Source: a virus. From it: a stretch of 45,118 nucleotides of DNA. The stretch covers positions 1 through 45,118 of the IMG/VR virus record IMGVR_UViG_3300027896_000074; one strand, written 5' to 3'. Below, piece by piece: positions 7,936 to 17,059 of this stretch; the first letter of the stretch is position 1, and the number at the start of each line of letters is the position of its first letter. The position numbers and the translations under genes are program-made. The notes under the pieces were generated by a model. The model ran no database searches and was not told the origin of the DNA. It saw only the letters and a list, made by a program, of their open reading frames with translations.

Positions 7936-9228
7936 CTACACCGCCGGTACTATGACTTGCATTCCCTTAGGGATGTAGTTCACAGAGGGTAGATATGGAT
8001 TGAGTGCTTCGATGTCATTTTGTCTATCAGGAGTTAGATTATTCTTTTGAGCAATAATTCGTAAGCTCATAGGATAAGGGACTGTATAAGTGATTATCTG
8101 TGACTGAGATACAGCTATACAACCTTCAGTCGCTTGTTGAATAGCAATTGCGAGTGTTCGATATTCTAATACTATTCCGTAACCATCATTCCCTAATAGT
8201 TCATTTATTTCATTAATGGCATCGGTGATTGCTTGTCTAATTTGATTAGCGGCAAACACTGCTTGCTGAGGAGTAATTTGATTAGCATTTATAAAATTTG
8301 CTATCTGTTCATTAATCAATGTCTGTGTTACAGCATCGAATCCTACTTGTAGCAGAGGAGGAAGTTGAGCAGTACTTGTACCACCTGCTGATACTAATGA
8401 TTGAGCACCATTCATCGCTGTAATTATTGTTCCTGCATTGAGCGAAGTAGTACCTCCTGTTATCCCAACTGATTGACTTGCGAGTGCAGTACCCACTGCG
8501 TGAGAGGAGAATGTTGCAGTTAACTTTCCTACTAATGCAGTGTAGTTTCCTACTATTGAAGATAACCTTGCCTTTAAAGAAGTGAGTATCGCTCCTGGTA
8601 GACTTAATAAAGCAGTCACTGAAGTAAGCGCATTATTGATAATCGATTGTACGTTTGTGATTGTTTGCAGTGCTGATCTTAGAAATGAGTCAGGGGTTAA
8701 CTTGGTTATCTGAGTATTTATTTCTCCAGTATTATCTTCAACGAATACAACTTTGATTGTAATCGCATTCCATTCATCGTAACGATGTACAAACTCATAG
8801 TCTCTGAAATGTACATGTATCGATCCTCTACCTCCTATACTGCTTAAAGCAGGATGCAGTAGATCACCTGGCCCTGGATCATTTATTACATTTCTAATAA
8901 AGTCTGCGACTTTTATCTGATAGTTAGCGCCGAAGAATTTTATATTTAAAGTGTATGTTTCTCCTTTGCGACCTAGATCTTCTACTTTTTGACCATCGAT
9001 GTATGGATATTCATATACTGCTAATCGTCTTCCTCCGCTATCTGATATCTGATCGATAGCAGTTTTTTGTGAAGGATCTTCACCTTTTGAACTTTCAAAA
9101 AATAGAATCGTTTGAACACCTAGACTGTTTGTATAAATTCCACGTACTAGATTCCACTTACCTTTTGAAGGTGCTCCAAACGGATTAGAGAATGCGGAAA
9201 TGTCTGAGAGAATATCACCTAGTGCCAT
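7936..9228 (-). CDS. Mu gpN-like tail/DNA circularisation protein with C-terminal LysM
   Basis: A 430-residue protein. The N-terminal ~170 residues (GKWNLVRGIYTNSLG, GGRRLAVYEYPY, VHFRDYEFVHR) fit the Mu gpN / DNA_circ_N family, which caps the tube at the baseplate. The last ~50 residues have a LysM-like layout (ITYTVPYPMSLRIIAQ, DIEALNPYL, YIPKGMQVIVP), expected to contact the hub or peptidoglycan. Its ATG overlaps the tape-measure stop as TAATG, which implies translational coupling. Confidence 0.85.
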   Translation of the reverse strand: MALGDILSDISAFSNPFGAPSKGKWNLVRGIYTNSLGVQTILFFESSKGEDPSQKTAIDQISDSGGRRLAVYEYPYIDGQKVEDLGRKGETYTLNIKFFGANYQIKVADFIRNVINDPGPGDLLHPALSSIGGRGSIHVHFRDYEFVHRYDEWNAITIKVVFVEDNTGEINTQITKLTPDSFLRSALQTITNVQSIINNALTSVTALLSLPGAILTSLKARLSSIVGNYTALVGKLTATFSSHAVGTALASQSVGITGGTTSLNAGTIITAMNGAQSLVSAGGTSTAQLPPLLQVGFDAVTQTLINEQIANFINANQITPQQAVFAANQIRQAITDAINEINELLGNDGYGIVLEYRTLAIAIQQATEGCIAVSQSQIITYTVPYPMSLRIIAQKNNLTPDRQNDIEALNPYLPSVNYIPKGMQVIVPAV

Positions 9229-11111
9229 TATCTTCTACCCTCCCCTCTATTACCTACTACACTCGATTTATTAATGAGGACTGGTTTATCATTTTTATTA
9301 ATTGTTTGATGAGCACTTATCATGCCCTCGTGAGTACCTTGCTTGATTGCTTCTCTTAAAAATTCAGGACTTAATCTTTCTTTAAGTTCTTTATCTGTTG
9401 CAATTTCTCCACCCTTTTTTAAATTCTTTTGAATACCCATTTGTTCTGCTTGGTGAGTGAGGTCGTATAACCAATCAGCAGGTTTTGTAATAACATTCAT
9501 TGCACTTTTTGGTAGGATATCTTCCATATAACTACCTGCTGTACCCCCGACTACTCCTCCTGCAATGATTGCTAATGCAGAAACTCCCATACTAATTCCG
9601 CCAGCGGCCGTCGCGATTGTTGCAGCAGAAGTGGCAAGATCACCAACTCCGCTACCACTAGCAGAAGCATTACCTATCTCTGTGGCGTTTACTACAAACA
9701 CAGGTTGCACTCCCATTCCCCTGAGAGTTTGAGATATTCCAATATCTTTTGCTAATCCAACTGCTTCAGTCGCAGCGCCTCCTCCCATTTTTGATAGAAG
9801 ACGATTGAAACTCCCTCCTGCAATTGCACCTACAAGCGCAGTACCACCGATTCCTTTCGCAAGAGTTTCTTTGTTATCCCAAAGTTTTTTTCCAAGATCT
9901 TCTACGTCTTCACCTAGACCGCCGAAGTTCCCTTTGATAGCGTCGTTTGCTAAGTGAGATACCGACTCTCCTATCTGACTTCCTGTATACTTTATCTTCT
10001 CTTTCATCTTATCGATGCTAGTAGCAAGATTATCTGAGGCCTGATCAAATTGATTTTTTGTATCGTTAGTACTTCTGATTACATTTTTAAATTCAGACAT
10101 GTCTTTGAACTGTGCTACAAAGCGTTTCATATCTTCGCCTGCTGCACCTCTAATGCCTGTAGCGGACTCCATTGTTTGAGCTGAGTAAGCGCCGAACCTA
10201 CTCATATCAATCTTACCCAACTCTCCTGCTTGTAACTTACCACCTTTAAAAATTTGCCTTCCAAAGACTGCATTTAAGCGTTGAGTCCCTCCTATCTCAG
10301 AGGCCTGTTCAAATAATTGTCTAAGGATATCCTGTCCGGCAGCACCTGACTTTGATGCAGTAGCAGCAAGTCCTCCTAACTCTCTAGTACTTAATTTGAA
10401 CTTCTGAGCATAAGGGGAGAGTTGTTCTATAGCAGTCCCCGCCTCTCCAGCAGTCTTATAAGCACCTTGCACTCTTGTTGATTGAAGAGCATCAAGTGTC
10501 TGTTTGAAACTGTTAGCAGTTATCTTTTGACCCTGACTCTTTAATATTTCGACTACAACATCGGCGAGTGATCCTGTTTCTTCACCTGTAGCGACCTTTA
10601 CTTGAGCGAGCATTTCTCCGATAGCGGAGAGTTGCTCAGGACCTTTCACACCACCTTTCGCTGCCGCGACTTCTACACCTGGAAGTATGTCTTCTATCTT
10701 TTGACCTGTAAGTGAAACTCTCTTCCCAACATTTGTTTTGAAAGCATCTAATTGTTTGTTGGTTAAGTGTAAGCGTGTATTCAATCGATCGAATGCTCGC
10801 TCCATATCAAACACTTGCTTTATACCTTCACCTAGTCCACGAGCAAAACTCATCCCACCCATGACTGAAGTGATATCGAAAGCAGTTTTAAGATCTTCCT
10901 TTAAGCGATGACCTAAATCTTTAAAGAAATTTTTGATGCGAGTAGTACCATTTTCTACAGTTGATTCAAGTTTATCGATAGATTTAACAGCATCTTTTCC
11001 TAGAGAGCTATCTATATCAGATGCGAGTTTTTTGGAGCCGTCGGATAGATCCTTCATTCCAGTTAGAACGTTTTTGGGATCAAAATTTATTTTAATTGAT
11101 TCATTGGCCAT
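9228..11111 (-). CDS. Tape measure protein
   Basis: A 627-residue, helix-rich, Lys/Gly/Ala-rich protein directly after the tail chaperone frameshift gene. A segment at about 80-400 resembles the TP901-type tape-measure core (NVGKRVSLTGQ, LAATASKSGAAGQDILRQL). Two hydrophobic Gly/Ala-rich stretches follow at about 415-440 and 495-525. At about 1.5 angstrom per residue the tail would be near 90-95 nm, short for a myovirus. The start overlaps the frameshifted chaperone end by 11 bases. Confidence 0.85.
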   Translation of the reverse strand: MANESIKINFDPKNVLTGMKDLSDGSKKLASDIDSSLGKDAVKSIDKLESTVENGTTRIKNFFKDLGHRLKEDLKTAFDITSVMGGMSFARGLGEGIKQVFDMERAFDRLNTRLHLTNKQLDAFKTNVGKRVSLTGQKIEDILPGVEVAAAKGGVKGPEQLSAIGEMLAQVKVATGEETGSLADVVVEILKSQGQKITANSFKQTLDALQSTRVQGAYKTAGEAGTAIEQLSPYAQKFKLSTRELGGLAATASKSGAAGQDILRQLFEQASEIGGTQRLNAVFGRQIFKGGKLQAGELGKIDMSRFGAYSAQTMESATGIRGAAGEDMKRFVAQFKDMSEFKNVIRSTNDTKNQFDQASDNLATSIDKMKEKIKYTGSQIGESVSHLANDAIKGNFGGLGEDVEDLGKKLWDNKETLAKGIGGTALVGAIAGGSFNRLLSKMGGGAATEAVGLAKDIGISQTLRGMGVQPVFVVNATEIGNASASGSGVGDLATSAATIATAAGGISMGVSALAIIAGGVVGGTAGSYMEDILPKSAMNVITKPADWLYDLTHQAEQMGIQKNLKKGGEIATDKELKERLSPEFLREAIKQGTHEGMISAHQTINKNDKPVLINKSSVVGNRGEGRR

Positions 11112-11708
11112 GTCGTAACTCCTCCGCCTTCCTGGTCTCCCTCTCTTCTGCCTCAGCTACTTTAATGGCGGCAAACCATATCAGTTGACCGGATGTGAGG
11201 AGCGGGAATCCTGTCTCTGGATCATATCCACAAATGCTGTACAAATTGTCCTTAGCTGCGGTAAGGAACAATCTTTCGACGTAATTATGTTTTTTTTTAG
11301 AGCATCGACTAATTGTCGGAATTGTTCTTGAGAGATTGCCTCTAGAGAAGGATTAACACTATCAGTGACTCTTATATATTCTTCGTAGAGATAATTCACT
11401 TCATCTACAGTGAGCATCGATAACAACTTATCACTGAGAAGAGGACCACCGCCTTTTACAATAGTTGATGCTAGCTTTAAAGTTGAACGTTGAATCAATA
11501 CGTTTTTATCAACTTCGTCACCTTGCTTTGCTACTGTGCTCATGTACGCATCTTTTCTAATCAAGTTCATTTCATCGATAGAAAGAACACGGACAGGAAT
11601 AACAAGCTCACGCATTCTAATTTCGTGAATGTCTCTTACCCCTGCCCTCATCTTCGCAAGCAATTCTTCGACTGTAATAATTTGATTCGGTTCCGTTTTA
11701 CTTCGCAT
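11101..11708 (-). CDS. Tail assembly chaperone, -1 frameshift fusion product
   Basis: A classic slippery heptamer A_AAA_AAC lies at 11295-11289 (minus strand, within nine A). A -1 slip there moves the ribosome into a frame that stays open to a stop at 11101-11103. The fusion is 140 zero-frame residues plus 62 new ones. The new part reads protein-like: LTAAKDNLYSICGYDP, then TSGQLIWFAAIKVAEAEE. It overlaps the tape-measure start by 11 bases. This matches the G/GT and Mu gp41/gp42 chaperone pairs that load the tape measure. The frame is seen directly; slippage itself is inferred. Confidence 0.85.
11181..11708 (-). CDS. Tail assembly chaperone, short product
   Basis: A 175-residue zero-frame product, the G-like partner of the frameshift fusion. 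It is helical and acidic in the middle, with no named catalytic motif. Its place between the tube and tape-measure genes is the standard one for tail chaperones. The last 35 codons after the slip site are used in two frames. Confidence 0.8.
   Translation of the reverse strand: MRSKTEPNQIITVEELLAKMRAGVRDIHEIRMRELVIPVRVLSIDEMNLIRKDAYMSTVAKQGDEVDKNVLIQRSTLKLASTIVKGGGPLLSDKLLSMLTVDEVNYLYEEYIRVTDSVNPSLEAISQEQFRQLVDALKKNIITSKDCSLPQLRTICTAFVDMIQRQDSRSSHPVN
11289..11298 (-). promoter_or_regulatory. Programmed -1 frameshift site
   Basis: Nine consecutive A followed by C on the minus strand contain A_AAA_AAC in the zero frame at 11295-11289. The codons read are AAA AAA AAC. The homopolymer makes it strong; I did not identify a definite stimulatory stem downstream. 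Confidence 0.8.
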
Positions 11709-11712
11709 TTAA

Positions 11713-12144
11713 TTATCCATTAGAACTTAATAAGCTACTGCTAAATAGTGATGAATTTCCTACTTGATCGATTATGTCTAATGCTAGGAAGTTGAAAGTT
11801 TTTTTACCTTCAGTTCCTACACCTGGAGCTGATTGATCAACATCTACAAAAGCAAGTCCTGTAGAAGAATATCTGTCAGCACCGTGTGCGAATGTTAATG
11901 CTACATCTTGTGTTTCATAATCAATTGATTCGAGTTTAGGAGTACCAAGCGTAGATTGTACTGCTACAGAAAATGAAATATTGATGTCTAAGTTACCTTT
12001 GACAGTTCCCTTGTAACGATTATTTTTCGTCATTGTAGGGACATACTTTCTGTTAGCAACTTGTTTCACTGTGATGTTTTCAACATCGATTAGTTCAACA
12101 CCGTTGATCGAAACAAAACCACGATCTATATAAAGAACACCCAT
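11713..12144 (-). CDS. Tail tube protein (Mu gpM-like)
   Basis: A 143-residue protein directly after the sheath gene. The start (LYIDRGFVSINGVELIDVENITVKQ, shown here only as a pattern of beta strands with an NGVEL turn) and the later NNRYKGTVKGNLDINISF fit Mu-like tube proteins (gpM / DUF2597-type). The protein would stack as hexamers inside the contractile sheath. Confidence 0.82.
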   Translation of the reverse strand: MGVLYIDRGFVSINGVELIDVENITVKQVANRKYVPTMTKNNRYKGTVKGNLDINISFSVAVQSTLGTPKLESIDYETQDVALTFAHGADRYSSTGLAFVDVDQSAPGVGTEGKKTFNFLALDIIDQVGNSSLFSSSLLSSNG

Positions 12145-12193
12145 ATAAATTCCTCCCCAGAAATTTACAAATTAATTTTCTGCCTATCTTTTT

Positions 12194-13621
12194 TTACAAA
12201 GTAAAGTCTCCAAAGTTTGCACCACTTACTGCTTCTATATTTCCAGCAATCACCATCAATCCTGGAATAACATTTACTGGCACTTTAAAATCAAAGCGTC
12301 CTCGACTTGTACTCGATGGTTGTACTAAAAATAAAGGAGCATTTGTTTTCACGCCTTGAAATGCATTCAAGTCTTCATAGCTTTGTGCTTCTCTTAAAAT
12401 TTCATCTTTCAATAAATCAGCTAATGCTTTTGATGCTTTTGATCCGCCTGGATTATTATTGAATGGAGGATTTTGAGTAATGCCGTAGACATCTTCTCTG
12501 AAGTCATAAAGCAATACTAAATCTTGCCAATCAAAATATGCCGTCACAGTGGTGACGTTATCAGCTAATAGATTGTATGTAGTTCGAGTTCTAATGAATG
12601 CTACTGTCCCACCTGCTTGCGTATACAAAGGTGATAACCCTGCTACTAATGCAGCTTCAGAAGCACCACTTGGATTAATATCAATTCTATCTGCAAGTAT
12701 TCGTGGAGGTACTAATCCACCTACTACTACACCTTGTAATGGATTATATGGGAAAGCTGATTGCATCATTACGGCCGCACATGCAGCAGCAACAATTTCA
12801 GGTTGTTGAGATACTACATTCTGAATTGTTAATGCTATCAATGTCCCTGTAGCTGTAGCACTTGCACTTATTGTAATTGTGGTAGCATTGATTGTTTCTA
12901 CAGTCGCACCTGAAGGAATGCCTATACCGGATATTGTTGCACCTTCATAAATTCCTGCAACACTTGATACAGCAGTTAGAATATTACTTCCGGTAGTTGT
13001 TGTGGCCGTTACACCTGTCACCGCTGCGGTGTTTGTATCAGGTAGTGAGTGAGATATTATTTGCTTATTATTAATTGCATATAACTCTTGAGTCGTTAAT
13101 GCTTCGATTGATCCTAGAGATATGAATGATCCGAATTGACCTTGTAAGTCTCTATCAATTCCTGATATCAATTGTGCTAATGCCAGTAATGTATTTCTAT
13201 TAGTAGCATCACCAGTAGGATAACAACTAACAAACATGTCTGTTCTAAGGAATTTGACTGCATTGATTGCCTCACCATTAGGACCAAAATGCAACTCTCC
13301 ATGTGGAAGAATAACTATTCTAAATGCTGGGAAATTTCTTGCTTCTGATACAGAAGAGTTTGCATTTACAAATGCATATGTCATTGCACTTATCTGTGAT
13401 CCTACTCCTGCAAGCGCGTCTACTTCAGCTTGTGCTGCGACTGGATCACCCACATTCGTTACAGTGTAAACTGTATAATCTAGTGCAGTCCCACCTGTAA
13501 CTGCCCTATGACCAAATAGAGTCGTGTACTTTCTACCTGTAGCGACAGGTTGTGCTCCAAATGTTATCTCAATTGGGACACTAGGCGTTAACCTATCATT
13601 AATGTTTGTTAAATTTCCCAT
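12194..13621 (-). CDS. Contractile tail sheath protein (Mu gpL-like)
   Basis: Start set at 13621 (MGNLTNIN, 475 residues) because GGGAGG lies about seven bases upstream; the frame is open to 13648. The N-terminus (PSVPIEITFGAQP, GRKYTTLFGHR) and C-terminal part (VTAYFDWQDLVLLYDFRED, then LADLLKDEILREAQSYED) are typical of Mu-like sheath proteins. An inserted Ig-like, Thr-rich domain (about 205-275, with SGIGIPSGATVETIN) probably decorates the outer tail surface. Together with the tube gene it identifies a myovirus. Confidence 0.9.
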   Translation of the reverse strand: MGNLTNINDRLTPSVPIEITFGAQPVATGRKYTTLFGHRAVTGGTALDYTVYTVTNVGDPVAAQAEVDALAGVGSQISAMTYAFVNANSSVSEARNFPAFRIVILPHGELHFGPNGEAINAVKFLRTDMFVSCYPTGDATNRNTLLALAQLISGIDRDLQGQFGSFISLGSIEALTTQELYAINNKQIISHSLPDTNTAAVTGVTATTTTGSNILTAVSSVAGIYEGATISGIGIPSGATVETINATTITISASATATGTLIALTIQNVVSQQPEIVAAACAAVMMQSAFPYNPLQGVVVGGLVPPRILADRIDINPSGASEAALVAGLSPLYTQAGGTVAFIRTRTTYNLLADNVTTVTAYFDWQDLVLLYDFREDVYGITQNPPFNNNPGGSKASKALADLLKDEILREAQSYEDLNAFQGVKTNAPLFLVQPSSTSRGRFDFKVPVNVIPGLMVIAGNIEAVSGANFGDFTL

Positions 13622-13644
13622 TATATTTTCCTCCCTTTTATTTA

Positions 13645-14385
13645 TCAATTCACATGTATTTCGTCTTCTACTTCCGTTTGCACTGGATTGATTTTATTAT
13701 TTGCATCAATACCTTGATAAACTCCTAAGTGACCGTCGGCAGCTGCACCACCAATCCAGTAGAGATCACTTAAAGAAACTTCGAATGGTTTACCTTTTGT
13801 TCTATATTCATATTCCAATGCTCGATACCATGCTCTTAGATCAATTCTATATTGCACATTTAAGATTGTAACTGGGATTAGTTCGTCGCCTAGAATTCCC
13901 TCAGTGTTAGGTATCCAACTCAAAGTCTTACCGTACTCATTTAGTCCGTAGACTTTGCAATCTCTTTGTACGAAGTAAATTTCATCAAGCATTTGTTGGA
14001 CGTAATCACTTGCGAAAAAGTTTTCAATGATACCTTTGAATGCTACTTCAGTTCTTCGATAGTCACCTCGACGAGCACTTGGTGGCCAGAAAATTTGAAA
14101 CCCTATTGTTCCACGTAGAAATGCTTGATCAGAATCTTTTGTTTCTGATTCTGATTCAAATATATTAATCGCTGGTAATTGTCTGATAGACCAATCAAAG
14201 CGAGCGTAGTCTGCCCAACGTTGTTGATCGTTTTCTTTTGTATATGGACCAAATATAGATATCATTCCTGGGATCTTGGAGAGTTGGAGTAAGGTTTTAG
14301 GTACTAGATCTTCTCCAGGACCAGTGAGGAATAACTCATCTAGTTTTGATTGTTTGATTACATTCCCAAATTTTGATCCACTCAT
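13645..14385 (-). CDS. Tail terminator / neck protein candidate
   Basis: A 246-residue protein between the gpG-like and sheath genes, where Mu has gp37 (tail terminator). It is larger than Mu gp37. The central part (FDWSIRQLPAINIFES, GFQIFWPPSARRGDYRR) resembles terminator-like proteins that bind the end of the tube. The name rests on position more than on motif. The preceding gene's stop and this gene's start share a base. Confidence 0.6.
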   Translation of the reverse strand: MSGSKFGNVIKQSKLDELFLTGPGEDLVPKTLLQLSKIPGMISIFGPYTKENDQQRWADYARFDWSIRQLPAINIFESESETKDSDQAFLRGTIGFQIFWPPSARRGDYRRTEVAFKGIIENFFASDYVQQMLDEIYFVQRDCKVYGLNEYGKTLSWIPNTEGILGDELIPVTILNVQYRIDLRAWYRALEYEYRTKGKPFEVSLSDLYWIGGAAADGHLGVYQGIDANNKINPVQTEVEDEIHVN

Positions 14386-14972
14386 TAGATCTCCTTAAAG
14401 ATGATTTTGGAGATCACTGCTGCAAAACGTTTCATTACATAATTTTGTAGCTTGTTTTTCCATTCATCTCTAATGATTAGGAATTCTCTTTTTGGAATTT
14501 TCTTTTTGGGATCACCTTTGTTATGGATAGCTGCATATGAAAGATCAGTACCCCAGATGATATTGTTACCTTCGACTTTATAAATGTTACCGCCCTGACT
14601 CTTTTTATTACTTCCAGAGAAGTTTGGAGTGGTAGCAGTCTTCATTAGAAGTCCAGTACGTCTCAGTATTTTCCTGTAAGGAGGACTATCACTATCCTTG
14701 CGTGCTTTCTTTTCATGAGCGAGGAGTTCGGCGTCACTCATGTTTGCTATAGATTTTTGCATCTTTTTAGAGAGTGACATTCTGATAGTCGATGCTTTTA
14801 AAGGGGTCCATCCTGGACCTTCTTTTGCAAAATTATCCGCTATGGCCTGACCGATTATTGCAGCGATTGCCTTCTCCTGCGGTATTTGATTAAATTGTTG
14901 TTTGATTGCAGGATCCTCAAATTTTAAAATTAATTTTTCAAAGTATGACATATCAATTTTAAATGATGGCAT
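14385..14972 (-). CDS. Virion morphogenesis protein (Mu gpG-like)
   Basis: A 195-residue protein with the family hallmark of the phage virion morphogenesis / gpG group: an N-terminal helix (SYFEKLILKFED), then EGPGWTPLKASTIRM at about residues 51-65. The later lysine-rich region ends with an IHNKGDPKKKIPKREFL motif, also typical. These proteins help join head to tail or complete the tail end. It is coupled at both ends by one-base overlaps. Confidence 0.85.
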   Translation of the reverse strand: MPSFKIDMSYFEKLILKFEDPAIKQQFNQIPQEKAIAAIIGQAIADNFAKEGPGWTPLKASTIRMSLSKKMQKSIANMSDAELLAHEKKARKDSDSPPYRKILRRTGLLMKTATTPNFSGSNKKSQGGNIYKVEGNNIIWGTDLSYAAIHNKGDPKKKIPKREFLIIRDEWKNKLQNYVMKRFAAVISKIIFKEI

Positions 14973-15577
14973 TACAATCCCCCTAGTCCTCGTGTGCGTG
15001 TATAAGACCTAGCAGGGTTATTTATTTCATCTAATGCATATGAGACAGGATCAAGATGACTTGCATCGGTATTGATAATCATCCCACGATAACCATCGTC
15101 AGCTTCTTTATTTGTTGGGGCCAGCAATACATCGTCTAATGGAGGGGAGACTTTAAAGCGGTCTATCTTCTCATTTTCACCTATCTGATCACGACCAAGT
15201 AAGCGCATGATATATGTCGAATATTCTTTTTGAAGATTAGACATATAGTCTTCTGCGTTAACATGCGTACCACGTCCGAAGTCTGTTTGAAGTATGTGCA
15301 CGACACACATATAATCAACTGCGACACGTAGCGCACGTTTAGAGTGATCAGGTAGATCACAATACTGACCTGTTCGTTTTGATTGAAAAGGGATTGAGTA
15401 TCGTGATCGTAGATCCTGTTCGACTTTCGTTTCAGCATCAACAATGAGTTGAGACAAGAGAATGTCAGGCAACTCTCCATCTAGTAATTCAGGAGAAGAT
15501 TGAAACTGCACTTTATTTGCCAATCTAATTTTGACGCTATCGAAGGTCGTATAAATTGGTTGATAAAGTGCAGTCAT
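14972..15577 (-). CDS. Head-tail connector, Mu gp36 (DUF1320)-like
   Basis: A 201-residue helical protein with VKIRLANKVQFQ near the start and IVDAETKVEQDLRSRYSIPF at about 45-65, a pattern typical of gp36-like connectors that begin a helix bundle at the portal. Position between the capsid and gpG genes agrees. The C-terminal ~50 residues are less ordered. Confidence 0.75.
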   Translation of the reverse strand: MTALYQPIYTTFDSVKIRLANKVQFQSSPELLDGELPDILLSQLIVDAETKVEQDLRSRYSIPFQSKRTGQYCDLPDHSKRALRVAVDYMCVVHILQTDFGRGTHVNAEDYMSNLQKEYSTYIMRLLGRDQIGENEKIDRFKVSPPLDDVLLAPTNKEADDGYRGMIINTDASHLDPVSYALDEINNPARSYTRTRGLGGL

Positions 15578-15580
15578 AAC

Positions 15581-15910
15581 TTATTTCCTCTTCGGAGCAG
15601 ACTTAGTAAGTGTTTTTTTGACTTCTGCTTTTTGATCTTCAGGTTGTTGCGTATTGTCAGTTATATTTTTTATACCTAATTGCGATGCTTCATATGCAGT
15701 TAGTTCATTAATATCATGCGGCAAATTTTCTAATGCTTCTGCCTCTTCTAATTTCATTGCACGGCGATTGATAATAAATTTATGACCGTTATGCACTTCG
15801 TTAGCAATTAGAAGTTGTTCTGCAAGTTTGTCGTCAACTTCGACAATAGTGCCTGGTCCCCACTGACCAACATGCTTTAAAATTTTTAGCTTAACCAATT
15901 GAGACTCCAT
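15581..15910 (-). CDS. Small head-completion protein candidate, unknown
   Basis: A 109-residue protein between the major capsid and connector genes. The N-terminal half (LVKLKILKHVGQWGPGTIVE) reads as a small SH3-like beta domain. The end is Lys-rich and disordered (KKTLTKSAPKRK). No named family recognised; a role in head completion is inferred from position. Confidence 0.65.
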   Translation of the reverse strand: MESQLVKLKILKHVGQWGPGTIVEVDDKLAEQLLIANEVHNGHKFIINRRAMKLEEAEALENLPHDINELTAYEASQLGIKNITDNTQQPEDQKAEVKKTLTKSAPKRK

Positions 15911-15914
15911 TTAT

Positions 15915-15950
15915 AAAAAAAGGTGGATGAAAATTCATTTCTCACCCACC
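15915..15950 (-). terminator. Intrinsic terminator after the major capsid gene
   Basis: On the minus strand a stem of GGTGGGTGA pairing with TCATCCACC (15950-15922, one G-U pair) is followed by seven T. It lies between the capsid stop and the next gene, so it likely lowers downstream expression and raises the capsid ratio. Confidence 0.8.
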
Positions 15951-15958
15951 CAAAACTA

Positions 15959-17035
15959 TTAGATAACTTCCGCTGTCAAAACATCGAATGCTCTTTTTAA
16001 TCTAGGTCCACCGTAGAAACCACCGAGGACATCAATATATGGGTTGCCTAATCTGTCTTCGATGTGTTCGTCTACTAGAATGAATTTACCAGGTGCTGGT
16101 GCATCAACGCTTCCATTTGCTAATGAAAGTGTCATAACGATATCACCAACTTTATTCATATCTGGTAATTTACATTCAAAGAAAACTGCACCATCTGGAA
16201 TGAAATATACTGCATCACTAACACCAATCAATCCAGTTGTTGGATCGATTGTTTCACTTTGATACCATCCTTTATAAACTTCTACAGGTGGCATACCTGG
16301 AATTAAAAATCCTAATACTTCATTGATATTGTGCATCTTGTAAGTTTCAGATGCGAATCTATTTTGGATCAATGATTGTACTGCTGGATTGTCTAAGAAA
16401 ATTCTTTCAGTTGATGGATTCATAACGATCTTAGTGATCTTATATTTTCTGAAAGGAGCATATCCGCCCATGATCCAATAACGTAAGTCTTGAATAGGTG
16501 TTGCAGATGGATTTGAATTCAAAACACCTGCTGTAACAATACCCCATGGAATTGTTGGAGTTACATTGTGATTAGCTGGTTTTCCAAAGTCTACAGTCTT
16601 TCCGTCGTAGATGTACGTCCCACTGAAAATAGATTGCCATCTTAATAGCTCCATACGAGCTTCGATTCTATTATTAAGCACAAGTGCATTCTCATTCAAG
16701 TGCTGACGGATACCACGTTTTGATTGGTCATTAAGTCCCAATTCTCTTAGACGTAATATATCGGCTTCATTAAAACGAATGAATTCTTTGTATGCTCCTG
16801 GAGAATACTGTTGGGTTCTAAATTGACGACGTGGTGCAGACTGTGGATCAGTACCGAGTGTATGCTCAGCTACTAAACCTCCGCGTGCTTCCAAAACATC
16901 AACGAAGACACTTGTTGAAGGAACTTCTAAGGATGGCATATATTGCGCACCCAAATACTCTGTTGGGTCAGTTTCAATTTCTCTGATAACTTCTTGTAAG
17001 ATCCGTGTGTGCTCGGCAGCAAAAACTTTACTCAT
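15959..17035 (-). CDS. Major capsid protein (lambda gpE family)
   Basis: A 358-residue protein of the phage major capsid protein E family. The length, the FIRFNEADILRLRELG segment near 80, and the WGIVTAGVL and VYKGWYQ regions fit. It has a strong ribosome site (GGGAGAA before ATG). It is preceded by a small decoration protein, as in lambda D-E. HK97-fold shell subunit. Confidence 0.9.
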   Translation of the reverse strand: MSKVFAAEHTRILQEVIREIETDPTEYLGAQYMPSLEVPSTSVFVDVLEARGGLVAEHTLGTDPQSAPRRQFRTQQYSPGAYKEFIRFNEADILRLRELGLNDQSKRGIRQHLNENALVLNNRIEARMELLRWQSIFSGTYIYDGKTVDFGKPANHNVTPTIPWGIVTAGVLNSNPSATPIQDLRYWIMGGYAPFRKYKITKIVMNPSTERIFLDNPAVQSLIQNRFASETYKMHNINEVLGFLIPGMPPVEVYKGWYQSETIDPTTGLIGVSDAVYFIPDGAVFFECKLPDMNKVGDIVMTLSLANGSVDAPAPGKFILVDEHIEDRLGNPYIDVLGGFYGGPRLKRAFDVLTAEVI

Positions 17036-17059
17036 TTTTATTTCTCCCTTTTGTGTTTA

